From contig JAHJLI010000030.1 of the NCBI GenBank assembly GCA_018821785.1, positions 1-40,489 of the forward strand: a DNA stretch of 40,489 bases. Direction: 5' to 3'. Below the pieces are notes generated by a model, which was not told where the DNA came from, ran no database searches, and worked only from the letters and a program-made list of their open reading frames with translations. Positions within the stretch are counted from its first letter, which is position 1. Every line of letters starts with the position of its first letter. This document shows positions 1-8,311 of this stretch, in pieces. The DNA is from Pseudomonadota bacterium (lineage in GTDB: Bacteria; Desulfobacterota; Desulfobulbia; Desulfobulbales; Desulfocapsaceae). A program made the translations under genes and the position numbers.

Positions 1-8
1 ACGGCATA

Positions 9-60
9 AGGGGCCGTAAAGAAATTGATGAAAAGCATGAGTTATTTCTTAACGGCCCCT
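9..60. repeat. Palindromic element, copy 1
   Basis: Two 17-nt arms, AGGGGCCGTAAAGAAAT (9-25) and ATTTCTTAACGGCCCCT (44-60), are inverted complements with one mismatch and enclose an 18-nt spacer. The same architecture, with an 18-nt spacer and a near-identical right arm, recurs at 23165-23216. A degenerate version lies at 17505-17557. No T-run follows, so it does not look like a plain intrinsic terminator. Function unknown. Confidence 0.7.
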
Positions 61-314
61 AAATTGATTTCAGAAAATTTGCACTCGCCGTCAGAATACC
101 TTATGCTTAAAAGTAGCTGAATGTGTATACCTCTTGTCAGTACCTTAGAAATTAGTTTCTTGTTTTTAAACAAATTTCGTGAAGATACTTATCCTGTTTA
201 GCGGGGTTAATAGTACCAGTGCCTCATATACCATTTAAGAAGTACAAGAAGCCGAAATAAAATTGGAATAAGCAGCCAAATGATCTGGTAACGGGTCCTG
301 AACGGATACCCTTA
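61..314. other. Non-coding leader upstream of the HDOD gene
   Basis: No gene is seen. A short AT-rich dyad (TTGTTT-TT-AAACAA, around 163-176) is the only structure noted. No convincing sigma-70 promoter or Shine-Dalgarno could be assigned for the gene that follows. Confidence 0.4.
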
Positions 315-1202
315 ATGAATCAACAAAAACCAATACCGATCGAGCAACAGATTGAATCCCTTCCCCCGTTGCCGATCACCGTTGCCAATGTCCTCGCGGT
401 AACCAATAACCCCGAGAGCTCGGCAAATGACCTGGTCAAAGCAATCTTGCCTGATCAGACCATGTGCATCGCCGTATTAAAAATCGCCAATTCAGTGCTG
501 TACGGACAGCCAAAAAAAGTCAGCTCACTGGAGACCGCTGTCATCCAGCTTGGATTCAATGAAGTGCAAAACATTGTCTTGGCCAAAGCTGCGGTGCAGG
601 CCTTTCAACCGATCTTCAAAACCCATGAGGAGGATCTCTACGCCTTCTGGGATCATGCTTTTACCTGCGGTCTGGCGGCGAGAATTGTCGGAGAACATAT
701 CAATCTGCCTTCCGGCCAGTTTTTCGTCGCCGGCTTGCTTCACGACGTAGGCAAACTCGCCATGTTGCTGGCATTCGGTAAAAAATACGATACGGGCAAA
801 TGGCTAAAAGGAATCTATACTGAGGAGAGCCTCAAGGAGGAACAACAGACCTTTGCTATCACCCACGATGTAGTCGGCGGCAAGCTGCTGCAACGCTGGC
901 AGTTCCCCGACAATCTCATCACCGCCTTGCGGTATCACCATACACCTGGTAACGCCGAGCAACTGCAGGGATATCCGCTGGTCATCCAACTGGCCGATTT
1001 TCTCTCCCATATGTATGTGCTCCCGGAAAAACCGGACGAACAGACCTTGAAAGCCGCTCTCGCCACCTATCTTCCCCATTTTCAAAAGCAGTGGCAAGAG
1101 ATGCACCTTCCGTGGGAAGATATCACTCTGGAAGAATGGTTTGCCTGGCTGAAGGTTGACCGGGAGAACGGCAGCGCGATTCTTGACATCCTCGCTATGT
1201 GA
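315..1202 (+). CDS. HDOD domain signal-transduction protein
   Basis: A 295-aa soluble protein made almost entirely of an HDOD domain (about residues 12-205), a relative of the HD phosphohydrolases. The metal-binding pair His143-Asp144 sits in GLLHDVGK and is retained, followed by a second His cluster near RYHH. HDOD proteins usually take part in regulatory signalling, often near kinases or chemotaxis genes; most have no demonstrated catalysis. No receiver, GGDEF or EAL domain is attached. The start is the first Met that leaves the domain intact; no strong Shine-Dalgarno is visible. It is separated by 1 kb of non-coding DNA from the cus operon, so it is probably its own transcription unit. The specific input and output are unknown. 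Confidence 0.85.
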   Translation: MNQQKPIPIEQQIESLPPLPITVANVLAVTNNPESSANDLVKAILPDQTMCIAVLKIANSVLYGQPKKVSSLETAVIQLGFNEVQNIVLAKAAVQAFQPIFKTHEEDLYAFWDHAFTCGLAARIVGEHINLPSGQFFVAGLLHDVGKLAMLLAFGKKYDTGKWLKGIYTEESLKEEQQTFAITHDVVGGKLLQRWQFPDNLITALRYHHTPGNAEQLQGYPLVIQLADFLSHMYVLPEKPDEQTLKAALATYLPHFQKQWQEMHLPWEDITLEEWFAWLKVDRENGSAILDILAM

Positions 1203-1426
1203 GCAAGCCGGGCGGGAGGTACATCATATCAGTATTTTACAAATTATTTTCGTTTGTTCGCAACTCCTTAAACAATGAATTATTCAGGAAATTATCAACT
1301 TATTCTACAAAAAGTTCACCCCTTCATTTCTCTTCAGCAAACGCATCAATCTTCCAACACCCAATTTTGTCGGTATTAAAAGCGTAAGGGCCTGTTCAGA
1401 AGGAGATTTGAGATGTCTATATGAAG

Positions 1427-1443
1427 TGTCGAATAATAAGACA
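1427..1443. promoter_or_regulatory. Candidate enhancer site 1 (TGTC-N9-GACA)
   Basis: Perfect dyad TGTC, 9-nt AT-rich core, GACA. It is the first of four with the same half-sites. Its flank (GTGTC before, GACAATCGCCC after) is nearly repeated at site 2, 44 bp downstream, about four helical turns. Confidence 0.55.
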
Positions 1444-1470
1444 ATCGCCCAAAACAAACACGGTCCGACG

Positions 1471-1487
1471 TGTCTAATTATTGGACA
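1471..1487. promoter_or_regulatory. Candidate enhancer site 2 (TGTC-N9-GACA)
   Basis: Perfect dyad with core TAATTATTG. It forms a direct-repeat pair with site 1. Confidence 0.55.
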
Positions 1488-1794
1488 ATGCCCTTCTGCC
1501 TCAACATTACTTATCCTTTTAGACTGCACCGATGCGCATGAAAGATGGAGACAAGCAGCGCTGAGACAATCGACGACCAGACTCGCATTGCTTACATCAA
1601 GAGGCAAGTTTTCGTGTAATACGGTTTAACCCGGAGGAAAGGCTATTTCAGCGTTCAGTGAGATAAACCACCGGATTAAACCGAGAGAAGCAATCATGCC
1701 ATAATCAAAACGAACATCGGGGAAGCATAGCAGGCTACGATTTGCTCTTTCAACCTCAATTTTGATAAGCTTTGATGGTACAGGTTGAGAAAAA

Positions 1795-1811
1795 TGTCTC
1801 AATTCTGGACA
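1795..1811. promoter_or_regulatory. Candidate enhancer site 3 (TGTC-N9-GACA)
   Basis: Perfect dyad with core TCAATTCTG, lying 139 bp upstream of the sigma-54 -24 element. That is a typical enhancer distance. Confidence 0.6.
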
Positions 1812-1824
1812 GAGCCTTTGGTTT

Positions 1825-1841
1825 TGTCCAAATAATGTACA
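1825..1841. promoter_or_regulatory. Candidate enhancer site 4 (TGTC-N9-TACA)
   Basis: Same spacing with one mismatch in the right half-site (TACA). It starts 30 bp after site 3, about three helical turns, which suggests cooperative binding on one DNA face. Confidence 0.45.
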
Positions 1842-1950
1842 ATTTATTGCGACATGAACATGAACCTCAATTGTCGATCTTGCTGGTTTTGAACAATATA
1901 TCTATATAATATCAGATAGATATTAGCGCAACCTCTCTTTTATCGCATTC

Positions 1951-1966
1951 TGGAACGCGAAATGCA
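1951..1966 (+). promoter_or_regulatory. Sigma-54 (-24/-12) promoter for the cus operon
   Basis: TGGAACGCGAAATGCA matches the RpoN consensus TGGCACG-N4-TTGCA, with invariant GG (1952-1953) and GC (1964-1965) separated by exactly 10 nt. Transcription would start near 1977, giving a 5' leader of about 225 nt before cusC. It lies 110 bp downstream of the nearest dyad, and a sigma-54 response regulator is encoded at the end of the same cluster. Confidence 0.65.
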
Positions 1967-2120
1967 ATCCGCATAAGTTAGATCCGCATTCGACATAGCC
2001 CTGACCACAGGGAGAAGCATATCTGTCTGAATGCACTGTTCATTGTAATTCTTGGTAGAGCAATAATCCGCCGAACACCATCTCTATATTACATTGCATA
2101 TGAACAGCGGAATAAAAGTT

Positions 2121-2207
2121 ATGAAAATAGTTATTTACCCGGTTGAGCCAACAAAGAAAAAATTACCTCTGGTAAAAGGACTTTCACAAAGAGGAGCAAA
2201 TGCATGA
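2121..2207 (+). CDS. Possible 28-aa leader peptide overlapping the cusC start
   Basis: A short frame starts at ATG 2121 and encodes a Lys-rich 28-residue peptide. Its TGA overlaps the cusC ATG as ATGA (2204-2207), and the cusC Shine-Dalgarno GAGGAG (2191-2196) lies inside the frame. This arrangement could couple cusC translation to the leader. The upstream ribosome site is weak and there is no Met/His/Cys-rich stretch that would suggest metal sensing. It may be accidental. Confidence 0.25.
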   Translation: MKIVIYPVEPTKKKLPLVKGLSQRGANA

Positions 2208-3535
2208 AAATAACTACACAGGCAGCAGTCAGAGCAAACGGCAGCAGCTGCCTTCGGTTATTCCTGTTGGTATTGGTTATCTTATATCTTTTCAAGACAT
2301 CCATCGGCCGGACCCAGGACATTCCACAAAAACTTTCCGCGCTCATTACTGAAGCTCTGCAAAACAATCAGGAAATCCGAGGTTTTGAGGAGAAAGTGCA
2401 GGCCTTGAAAGCAGAAGCTCCGGCGGCAGGTTCATTGCCCGATCCAATGGTGGGCATAGCCCTTACAAATGTGCCGACCGACAGCTTCGAACTCGATCAA
2501 GAGGCGATGACGCAGAAGCAATTGTTTATCTCTCAAAAATTTCCCTGGTTCGGCACTTTGGCATTAACCGAACAGATAGCATCTCTCAAAGCCTTTGAGC
2601 AGGAGAGCATGCTTGAGGTAAGAAAACTCGCCATTGCCAGGCAAGTGTCGGAAACCTGGTACGATCTGTTATTTCTTGAGCAGAACTTTGAGGAAAACAA
2701 GAGACTTGTAGCGATCGTCAAACAGATTCTTAGAGTCACAGAGACACGGTACAGCACCGGGGCCGGCCTGCAGCAGGATATCCTGGCGGCACAGGTGCAA
2801 TTGTCTGAGCTCATCGAAGAGGATGTCACACTGAACAGCAAACAACGCGCTCTATTCGACCGACTGGGTGCACTTTTAAACAGGACGAACATCTACAGTC
2901 AGGGCAAAACTGAACTTCCCGTGCCAGAAGAGATCATTGTTTCAAAAGATGCACTGAGTGCCCAGGCACTACGCTCGGCACCTTTACTCGAAGCACAGAG
3001 AGCGGTAATCGACAGAGCCAAGCTTGAAGTCGACCTGGCCGAAAAAGACTATATGCCGAACATCGATGTTCGGCTGAGTTATGGGCAGCGAGAGGATAAT
3101 CCTGTCAATGGCACGGGCCGCGCAGATCTTCTTTCCATTGGCGCAACCTTCTCTGTCCCTCTTTGGCAAAACATCAAGCAAGACAACAAACTGGCAGCGG
3201 CAAAAAGGCGCCTTTCCTCCGCAGAAAAGGGTTTGATAGGACTGGAACTCAGCCTGCCACATAAAATCGATGGACTACTTGCAGAAATAGCGAGTGCCCG
3301 TGAAAATCACCAGCTTTTTGCCAAGGCACTGTCTTTTCAGGCAAGTCAACTTGCCGATTCATCTCTTGCGGCCTATTCGGTCGGCAAGGTGGAATTCAAT
3401 TCGATGCTCTCGGCTCGTATTCGTCTCGAACGCGTCGAACTGAAAAGCGAAAAATATAAATATGAAGCCTATAAAAAACTTGCCGAGTTGGAAGAAATTG
3501 TCGGAAGTCCTTTAACATTTGCAGGGGAGAAATAA
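2204..3535 (+). CDS. cusC: TolC-family outer-membrane factor of a Cu/Ag RND efflux system
   Basis: A 443-aa protein with an N-terminal hydrophobic export segment (about residues 18-35) and two outer-membrane-efflux repeats rich in coiled-coil helix (about 50-235 and 250-435). That is the usual length for a TolC/CusC trimer subunit forming the outer-membrane tunnel. No lipobox Cys is evident, unlike E. coli CusC. A Shine-Dalgarno GAGGAG sits 7 nt before the ATG. The stop overlaps the next start (TAATG), so it is translationally coupled to the adaptor gene. Assignment as the Cus outer-membrane component rests on operon position. It is likely driven by the sigma-54 promoter near 1951. Confidence 0.85.
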   Translation: MKITTQAAVRANGSSCLRLFLLVLVILYLFKTSIGRTQDIPQKLSALITEALQNNQEIRGFEEKVQALKAEAPAAGSLPDPMVGIALTNVPTDSFELDQEAMTQKQLFISQKFPWFGTLALTEQIASLKAFEQESMLEVRKLAIARQVSETWYDLLFLEQNFEENKRLVAIVKQILRVTETRYSTGAGLQQDILAAQVQLSELIEEDVTLNSKQRALFDRLGALLNRTNIYSQGKTELPVPEEIIVSKDALSAQALRSAPLLEAQRAVIDRAKLEVDLAEKDYMPNIDVRLSYGQREDNPVNGTGRADLLSIGATFSVPLWQNIKQDNKLAAAKRRLSSAEKGLIGLELSLPHKIDGLLAEIASARENHQLFAKALSFQASQLADSSLAAYSVGKVEFNSMLSARIRLERVELKSEKYKYEAYKKLAELEEIVGSPLTFAGEK

Positions 3536-4890
3536 TGAAGCGCATCACAACAATACTCCTGACTCTTATCCTCCTGGTCGTTGTCGGGGTGACACAAACA
3601 GTCGCCGGATTGAAGGCAGGCGATAAAGATCCCGCAACCGGCAAGAAGATCAAGTACTGGGCCGCACCGATGGATCCAACATATATCCGCAATGAACCGG
3701 GAAAATCGCCGATGGGTATGGATCTCATTCCCGTCTTTGAAGAAGCTGAAGGTGAAAAATTACCGGCCTCAACAATCCTTATTGATGCCGCGACCATTCA
3801 AAACATGGGGGTTCGCACCGCGCCTGTTCGTTCCGCAGCCTTAAGCAAATCCATTAGAGCTCTCGGAACAGTTACCTACGACGAAACAAAAATATTCGCA
3901 GTCAACGTCAAATTTGACGGATGGATTGAACAGCTTTATGTCAATTTTGTCGGTGAAAGTGTCAAGAAAGGCCAACCGCTCTTTTCCATTTACAGTCCCG
4001 AACTGGTCACGGCTCAGGAAGAATTTCTCCTTGCGGTACAACAGGTACAAAGTCTTGGCAGCAGCCCTTATGAGAGCGTGCGCCGAAATGCCGAAACCCT
4101 CCTGAAGGCTTCGACCCAGCGTCTGCGATACTGGGATCTTGAAGAAGCTCAGATTGCCAGGCTGAAGAAAGCCGGCACCGTGCAAAAGGCCACTGCAGTG
4201 TATTCACCGGCAAGCGGTGTCATCATCAAGAAGGAGGCCCTGCAGGGTCATCTGGTCAAAGCCGGTATGCACCAGTATGAAATCGCAGATCTTTCAAAGG
4301 TCTGGGTTGATGTAGAGGTATACGAATATGAACTCCCCTTTGTGAAAAAAGGCATGAACGTGGAGATGGAACTCTCGTATCTTCCCGGCAAACGATTACA
4401 AGGGGAAGTCCTCTTCGTCTACCCCTTCCTGAACCCCAAAACGCGGACGGCAAAGCTTCGTCTGGCCTTTGACAATAAGGAAGGACAATTGAAACCCGAT
4501 ATGTACGCCAATGTTTTTCTTGAGTCAACTATAACAGATAATGCCATCCTCATTCCCCAGGAAGCCGTGATTGATTCGGGGGTGCGGAAGATGGTCTTTA
4601 TTTCCCGCGGCGAGGGAAAATTTGAACCGCGTGAAATAAAGCTCGGCATCGAGGGCGCAGATAACACTTTCCAGGTTCTTGAAGGGCTGAAGGCAGGTGA
4701 GGAGGTAGTAGTGTCGGCTCAGTTCATGTTTGATTCGGAATCCCGTCTGCGAGAAGCAATCCAGAAGATGCTCGAAGCCAAAACACTCCAATCCGGCGGA
4801 GCTGGGCTCGAAATAGATGACCTTAAGATGGATGGAATGGATATGAGCGATGTCAAAGATCTCGATATTTCTAGCCTGAAAATGGACTAG
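3535..4890 (+). CDS. cusB: RND periplasmic adaptor (membrane fusion protein), CusB type
   Basis: A 451-aa adaptor linking the inner-membrane pump to the outer-membrane channel. It has an N-terminal membrane/signal segment (about 5-25), then a heavy-metal-binding domain (about 38-70) containing YWAAPMDPTYIRNEPG and SPMGMDLIPV, and then the lipoyl/hairpin and beta-barrel adaptor domains (about 80-400). The C-terminus is unusual: after the adaptor fold it carries a Met/Asp-rich tail (KMDGMDMSD, then SSLKMD) that could bind Cu(I)/Ag(I). It sits between cusC and cusA, overlapping cusC by 1 nt. A 125-nt spacer with an unusual hairpin separates it from cusA. Confidence 0.9.
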   Translation: MKRITTILLTLILLVVVGVTQTVAGLKAGDKDPATGKKIKYWAAPMDPTYIRNEPGKSPMGMDLIPVFEEAEGEKLPASTILIDAATIQNMGVRTAPVRSAALSKSIRALGTVTYDETKIFAVNVKFDGWIEQLYVNFVGESVKKGQPLFSIYSPELVTAQEEFLLAVQQVQSLGSSPYESVRRNAETLLKASTQRLRYWDLEEAQIARLKKAGTVQKATAVYSPASGVIIKKEALQGHLVKAGMHQYEIADLSKVWVDVEVYEYELPFVKKGMNVEMELSYLPGKRLQGEVLFVYPFLNPKTRTAKLRLAFDNKEGQLKPDMYANVFLESTITDNAILIPQEAVIDSGVRKMVFISRGEGKFEPREIKLGIEGADNTFQVLEGLKAGEEVVVSAQFMFDSESRLREAIQKMLEAKTLQSGGAGLEIDDLKMDGMDMSDVKDLDISSLKMD

Positions 4891-4935
4891 CTGCGACAAA
4901 CGGGACTCTTTCAAACCCCTCCTTGAGAGGGAGAA

Positions 4936-4987
4936 GTGCCTTCACGAAATTCTTTTTTTGAAAACAAAAAAATAATCTCTAAGGCAC
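4936..4987 (+). other. Hairpin in the cusB-cusA spacer
   Basis: Outer arms GTGCCTT (4936-4942) and AAGGCAC (4981-4987) enclose a perfect inner T7G-AAAA-CA7 stem-loop (4953-4972). The structure ends 28 nt before the cusA ATG. It could stabilise or process the mRNA, or set the relative output of cusA; the inner A/T stem is not a standard terminator. Structure seen, role inferred. Confidence 0.45.
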
Positions 4988-5015
4988 CTATAGTTCACGC
5001 CAATGGGGAAAATCC

Positions 5016-8000
5016 ATGATTAAAGCAATAATTGAGGCCTCAATCCGCAATAAGTTTCTGGTGTTGATGCTGACCATTTTTATCATTGCCGGAGGAATCT
5101 GGGCAATGCTCAAAACACCTCTGGATGCCATTCCGGACCTCTCGGACGTTCAGGTTATCGTTTTTACCGAGTTTCCCGGACAGGCGCCACAGGTTGTCGA
5201 AGACCAGGTCACCTATCCGCTGACAACCGCAATGCTTGCGGTGCCATTTGCCAAGGTGGTCCGCGGCTATTCGTTTTTCGGGATGAGTTTTACCTATATT
5301 ATCTTCGAGGACGGTACGGATATGTACTGGGCTCGCAGCAGAGTCATGGAGGCCTTGAATTATGTCTCCAAGCGTATGCCTGCAGGCGTCAGCCCGACAC
5401 TCGGACCCGATGCCACGGGAGTGGGTTGGGCCTTTGAGTATGTCCTGGAAAGTGACCGCCACGATCTTCAACAACTCCGCTCCATCCAGGACTGGTTTCT
5501 CCGTTATGAGCTGACGAGTGTGCCCGGAGTCTCCGAAGTTGCATCCATCGGTGGCTATGTCAAACAATACCAGGTAGTTGTCGACCCAAATAAACTTCTG
5601 GCCTACAAGATTCCGCTGCAAAAAATCCGGGCAGCCATTCAGCGCAGCAATAATGATGTCGGTGGCCGACTTGTGGAAATGGGTGAAACGGAATTCATGG
5701 TTCGTGGCCTCGGATATATCAAGAAAATCCAGGATCTCGAAGAAATTCCTCTTGGTGTTGATGAACGCGGTACCCCAATATTGTTGAAAAATATTGCCCA
5801 TGTGAACATTGGCCCCGAACTGCGGAGAGGGGTACTCGATCTGAACGGCCAGGGGGAAGCTGTAGGCGGGATAGTAATCATCAGGTACGGCTCGAATGCC
5901 CTTGAAGTCATTAAGAATGTTAAAAAACGTTTGGAGGAGATCCGTTCGGGGCTTCCCGAGGGTGTAACGATCAAACCGGTTTATGACCGCTCTGGACTGA
6001 TTGAACGAGCCATCGAGAATCTGAAAGGTACCCTGATCGAGGAAAGTGCTATTGTCGCGCTGGTGTGTATTCTCTTTCTTTTCCACCTGCGCAGTGCTCT
6101 GGTTGGTATCATCAGTCTGCCCATAGGGGTATTTATTGCCTTTCTCATTATGGAACGGCAGGGGATCAACGCCAATATCATGAGCCTTGGCGGAATCGCC
6201 ATTGCCATCGGGGCGATGGTTGATGCAGCCATTGTCATGGTTGAGAATGTCCATAAACATTTGGAGCATAATACCGGCAACAAGAACCACTGGGAGGTGA
6301 TCCGGGAGGCTTCGGTTGAGGTCGGGCCATCACTGTTTTTCTCCCTTCTTATTATCGCTGTCAGCTTTTTACCGGTCTTCACTCTCGAAGCCCAGGAAGG
6401 CAGGATGTTCAGACCACTTGCCTACACAAAAACCTACTCGATGATGGGTGCCGCATTTCTCGCTATCACTTTGGTTCCGGTTCTCATGGGCTATTTGGTT
6501 CGGGGTCACATTATTCCGGAACAAAAGAATCCGCTCAACCGCATTCTCATCTGGATCTATCATCCGATCATTAAACTCGTGCTGAAAATAAAATATCTGA
6601 TTGTCATCCTTGCAATATTTGCCATGGCAGCAGCCTATATTCCCTATAACCGGATGGGTTCCGAGTTCATGCCGCCGCTGAACGAGGGAGATCTGCTGTA
6701 TATGCCGACAACGCTCCCCGGCATATCGATTACCAAGGCCAAGGAACTGTTGCAGCAGACTGATAGAATAATAAAATCCTTTCCCGAAGTGGACACCGTC
6801 GCCGGCAAAGTCGGTCGGGCAGAGTCGGCTACCGATCCGGCGCCACTGTCTATGATCGAAACGACCATTACCCTGAAACCGGAAGACCAGTGGCGCCCCG
6901 GCATGACCATCGACAAGCTGATCACGGAACTCGACCAGTCAATAAAATTTCCGGGCTTAACCAACGCCTGGACCATGCCGATCAAGACCCGCATCGACAT
7001 GCTCTCAACCGGAATAAAAACCCCGGTGGGCCTGAAAATCATGGGCGATGACCTGCAGGTACTGTCAGATCTGGGGGGAAAAATTGAAGCGGTTATGAGA
7101 GAGGTGCCGGGGACGGCAAGTGTCTTCGCTGAAAGGGTTACCGGTGGCAACTTTCTCGATTACAATATTAAGAGGGAAGAGGCTGCCCGCTATGGCCTCA
7201 CTGTCGGCGATGTGCAGGATGTCATCATGACCGCAGTAGGCGGCTTGAATGTCACCTCAACAGTCGAGGGTCTGGCCCGGTATCCGGTCAACCTGCGTTA
7301 CGGCAGTGAACTCCGCGATTCTCCGGAAAAGCTCAAACGCATTCTGGTTCCAACTCCAAGCGGAGCAATGATCCCGATCACTCAAGTGGCAGATATCACA
7401 ATAAAAAAGGGTGCACCGTCAATCAAGAGCGAGAACGCCCGAAGAACTGCCTGGGTATATATAGACATCACCGGTATTGATGTCGGCACATATGTGCAAA
7501 ATGCCCAGAAAACGGTCGCCGAAAAAATCGAGTTGCCGCCCGGTTACAGCCTTGTCTGGAGTGGTCAGTACGAATATATGGTACGGGCACAGCAAAAACT
7601 GAAGGTTGTTATCCCGGCCACCCTTATCATCATCTTTCTCCTCCTCTATCTTAACTTCAAGAATGTCACGGAAAGTATGATTGTCATGCTGTCAGTCCCC
7701 TTTGCCCTGACCGGTGGACTGTGGCTCATGGATTATGTGGGCTATAACATGAGTGTGGCGGTTGCCGTAGGCTTTATCGCCTTGGCCGGGGTTGCCGCAG
7801 AGACCGGCGTGGTAATGCTTATTTATCTGGATATCTCCTATAAGAAATATAAAGCCCAGTACGGCAAGGCCTTCTGCAAACACCATCTGAACATAGCGAT
7901 TGAGGAAGGAGCTGCTCTGCGGGTGCGACCGAAAATGATGACGGTTGTCGCCATTATAGCCGGCCTTGCGCCTATCATGTGGAGCTCCGGCACCGGCTCA

Positions 8001-8171
8001 GAGGTTATGAAGCGCATCGCCACACCGATGGTCGGCGGGATGCTCAGCGCAACAGTCTTAACACTGGTCGTAGTTCCGGCCATTTACGGAATATGGAGAG
8101 GTTTCGGTTTACCTCGGACCCCACCAACTACAACCGAATCGGAATCCGATCAACCTGGGCAGATAGCCTAG
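5016..8171 (+). CDS. cusA: Heavy-metal RND efflux pump, Cu(I)/Ag(I) type
   Basis: A 1051-aa inner-membrane proton-driven exporter of the HME-RND family, typical length, with 12 predicted membrane segments: TM1 at about 12-32, a cluster at about 335-500, TM7 at about 525-545 and a C-terminal cluster at about 865-1030. The TM4 proton-relay stretch GAMVDAAIVMVEN is present. The three methionines that bind Cu/Ag in E. coli CusA (M573, M623, M672) are matched by M563 (DLLYMP), M613 (APLSMIE) and M662 (RIDML), a constant offset of 10. This favours Cu(I)/Ag(I) over Zn/Co/Ni. A Shine-Dalgarno-like GGGGAAAA precedes the ATG. It is the third gene of the operon. Confidence 0.95.
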   Translation: MIKAIIEASIRNKFLVLMLTIFIIAGGIWAMLKTPLDAIPDLSDVQVIVFTEFPGQAPQVVEDQVTYPLTTAMLAVPFAKVVRGYSFFGMSFTYIIFEDGTDMYWARSRVMEALNYVSKRMPAGVSPTLGPDATGVGWAFEYVLESDRHDLQQLRSIQDWFLRYELTSVPGVSEVASIGGYVKQYQVVVDPNKLLAYKIPLQKIRAAIQRSNNDVGGRLVEMGETEFMVRGLGYIKKIQDLEEIPLGVDERGTPILLKNIAHVNIGPELRRGVLDLNGQGEAVGGIVIIRYGSNALEVIKNVKKRLEEIRSGLPEGVTIKPVYDRSGLIERAIENLKGTLIEESAIVALVCILFLFHLRSALVGIISLPIGVFIAFLIMERQGINANIMSLGGIAIAIGAMVDAAIVMVENVHKHLEHNTGNKNHWEVIREASVEVGPSLFFSLLIIAVSFLPVFTLEAQEGRMFRPLAYTKTYSMMGAAFLAITLVPVLMGYLVRGHIIPEQKNPLNRILIWIYHPIIKLVLKIKYLIVILAIFAMAAAYIPYNRMGSEFMPPLNEGDLLYMPTTLPGISITKAKELLQQTDRIIKSFPEVDTVAGKVGRAESATDPAPLSMIETTITLKPEDQWRPGMTIDKLITELDQSIKFPGLTNAWTMPIKTRIDMLSTGIKTPVGLKIMGDDLQVLSDLGGKIEAVMREVPGTASVFAERVTGGNFLDYNIKREEAARYGLTVGDVQDVIMTAVGGLNVTSTVEGLARYPVNLRYGSELRDSPEKLKRILVPTPSGAMIPITQVADITIKKGAPSIKSENARRTAWVYIDITGIDVGTYVQNAQKTVAEKIELPPGYSLVWSGQYEYMVRAQQKLKVVIPATLIIIFLLLYLNFKNVTESMIVMLSVPFALTGGLWLMDYVGYNMSVAVAVGFIALAGVAAETGVVMLIYLDISYKKYKAQYGKAFCKHHLNIAIEEGAALRVRPKMMTVVAIIAGLAPIMWSSGTGSEVMKRIATPMVGGMLSATVLTLVVVPAIYGIWRGFGLPRTPPTTTESESDQPGQIA

Positions 8172-8311
8172 TAAGGGTTCTGACGACTGACTTCCTGTAC
8201 ATTCAGGAGCCAGCACAGAACAAGCATTGTGACGGACCAACACGGAACAGGAACAGCCAGCAAGGCACCAGTTTCAAATATCAACAAGCACTATGAAAAA
8301 AGGAGTTCACC

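Larger units (their letters stand above)
1203..2203. other. Long regulatory intergenic region upstream of the cus operon
   Basis: About 1 kb without a convincing gene. Small open frames here have no recognisable domains. It contains four TGTC-N9-GACA-type palindromes (1427-1841), a sigma-54 type promoter (1951-1966) and a 28-codon leader frame ending on the cusC start. This is the layout of an enhancer-controlled operon. Confidence 0.75.

Noticed and set aside
1199..1629. Small plus-strand open frames (about 62 and 73 codons) and an opposing 100-codon frame
   Set aside because: No recognisable domain or ribosome site, and the stretch holds the TGTC-N9-GACA dyads upstream of the cus operon, so it is read as regulatory DNA.
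5040..6290. 416-codon minus-strand frame inside cusA
   Set aside because: It is the antisense shadow of a highly conserved RND pump and shows no family similarity.
8240..8260. GG-N10-GC spacing resembling a second sigma-54 promoter before the small secreted protein gene
   Set aside because: Only the GG and GC match; the flanking consensus bases fail.
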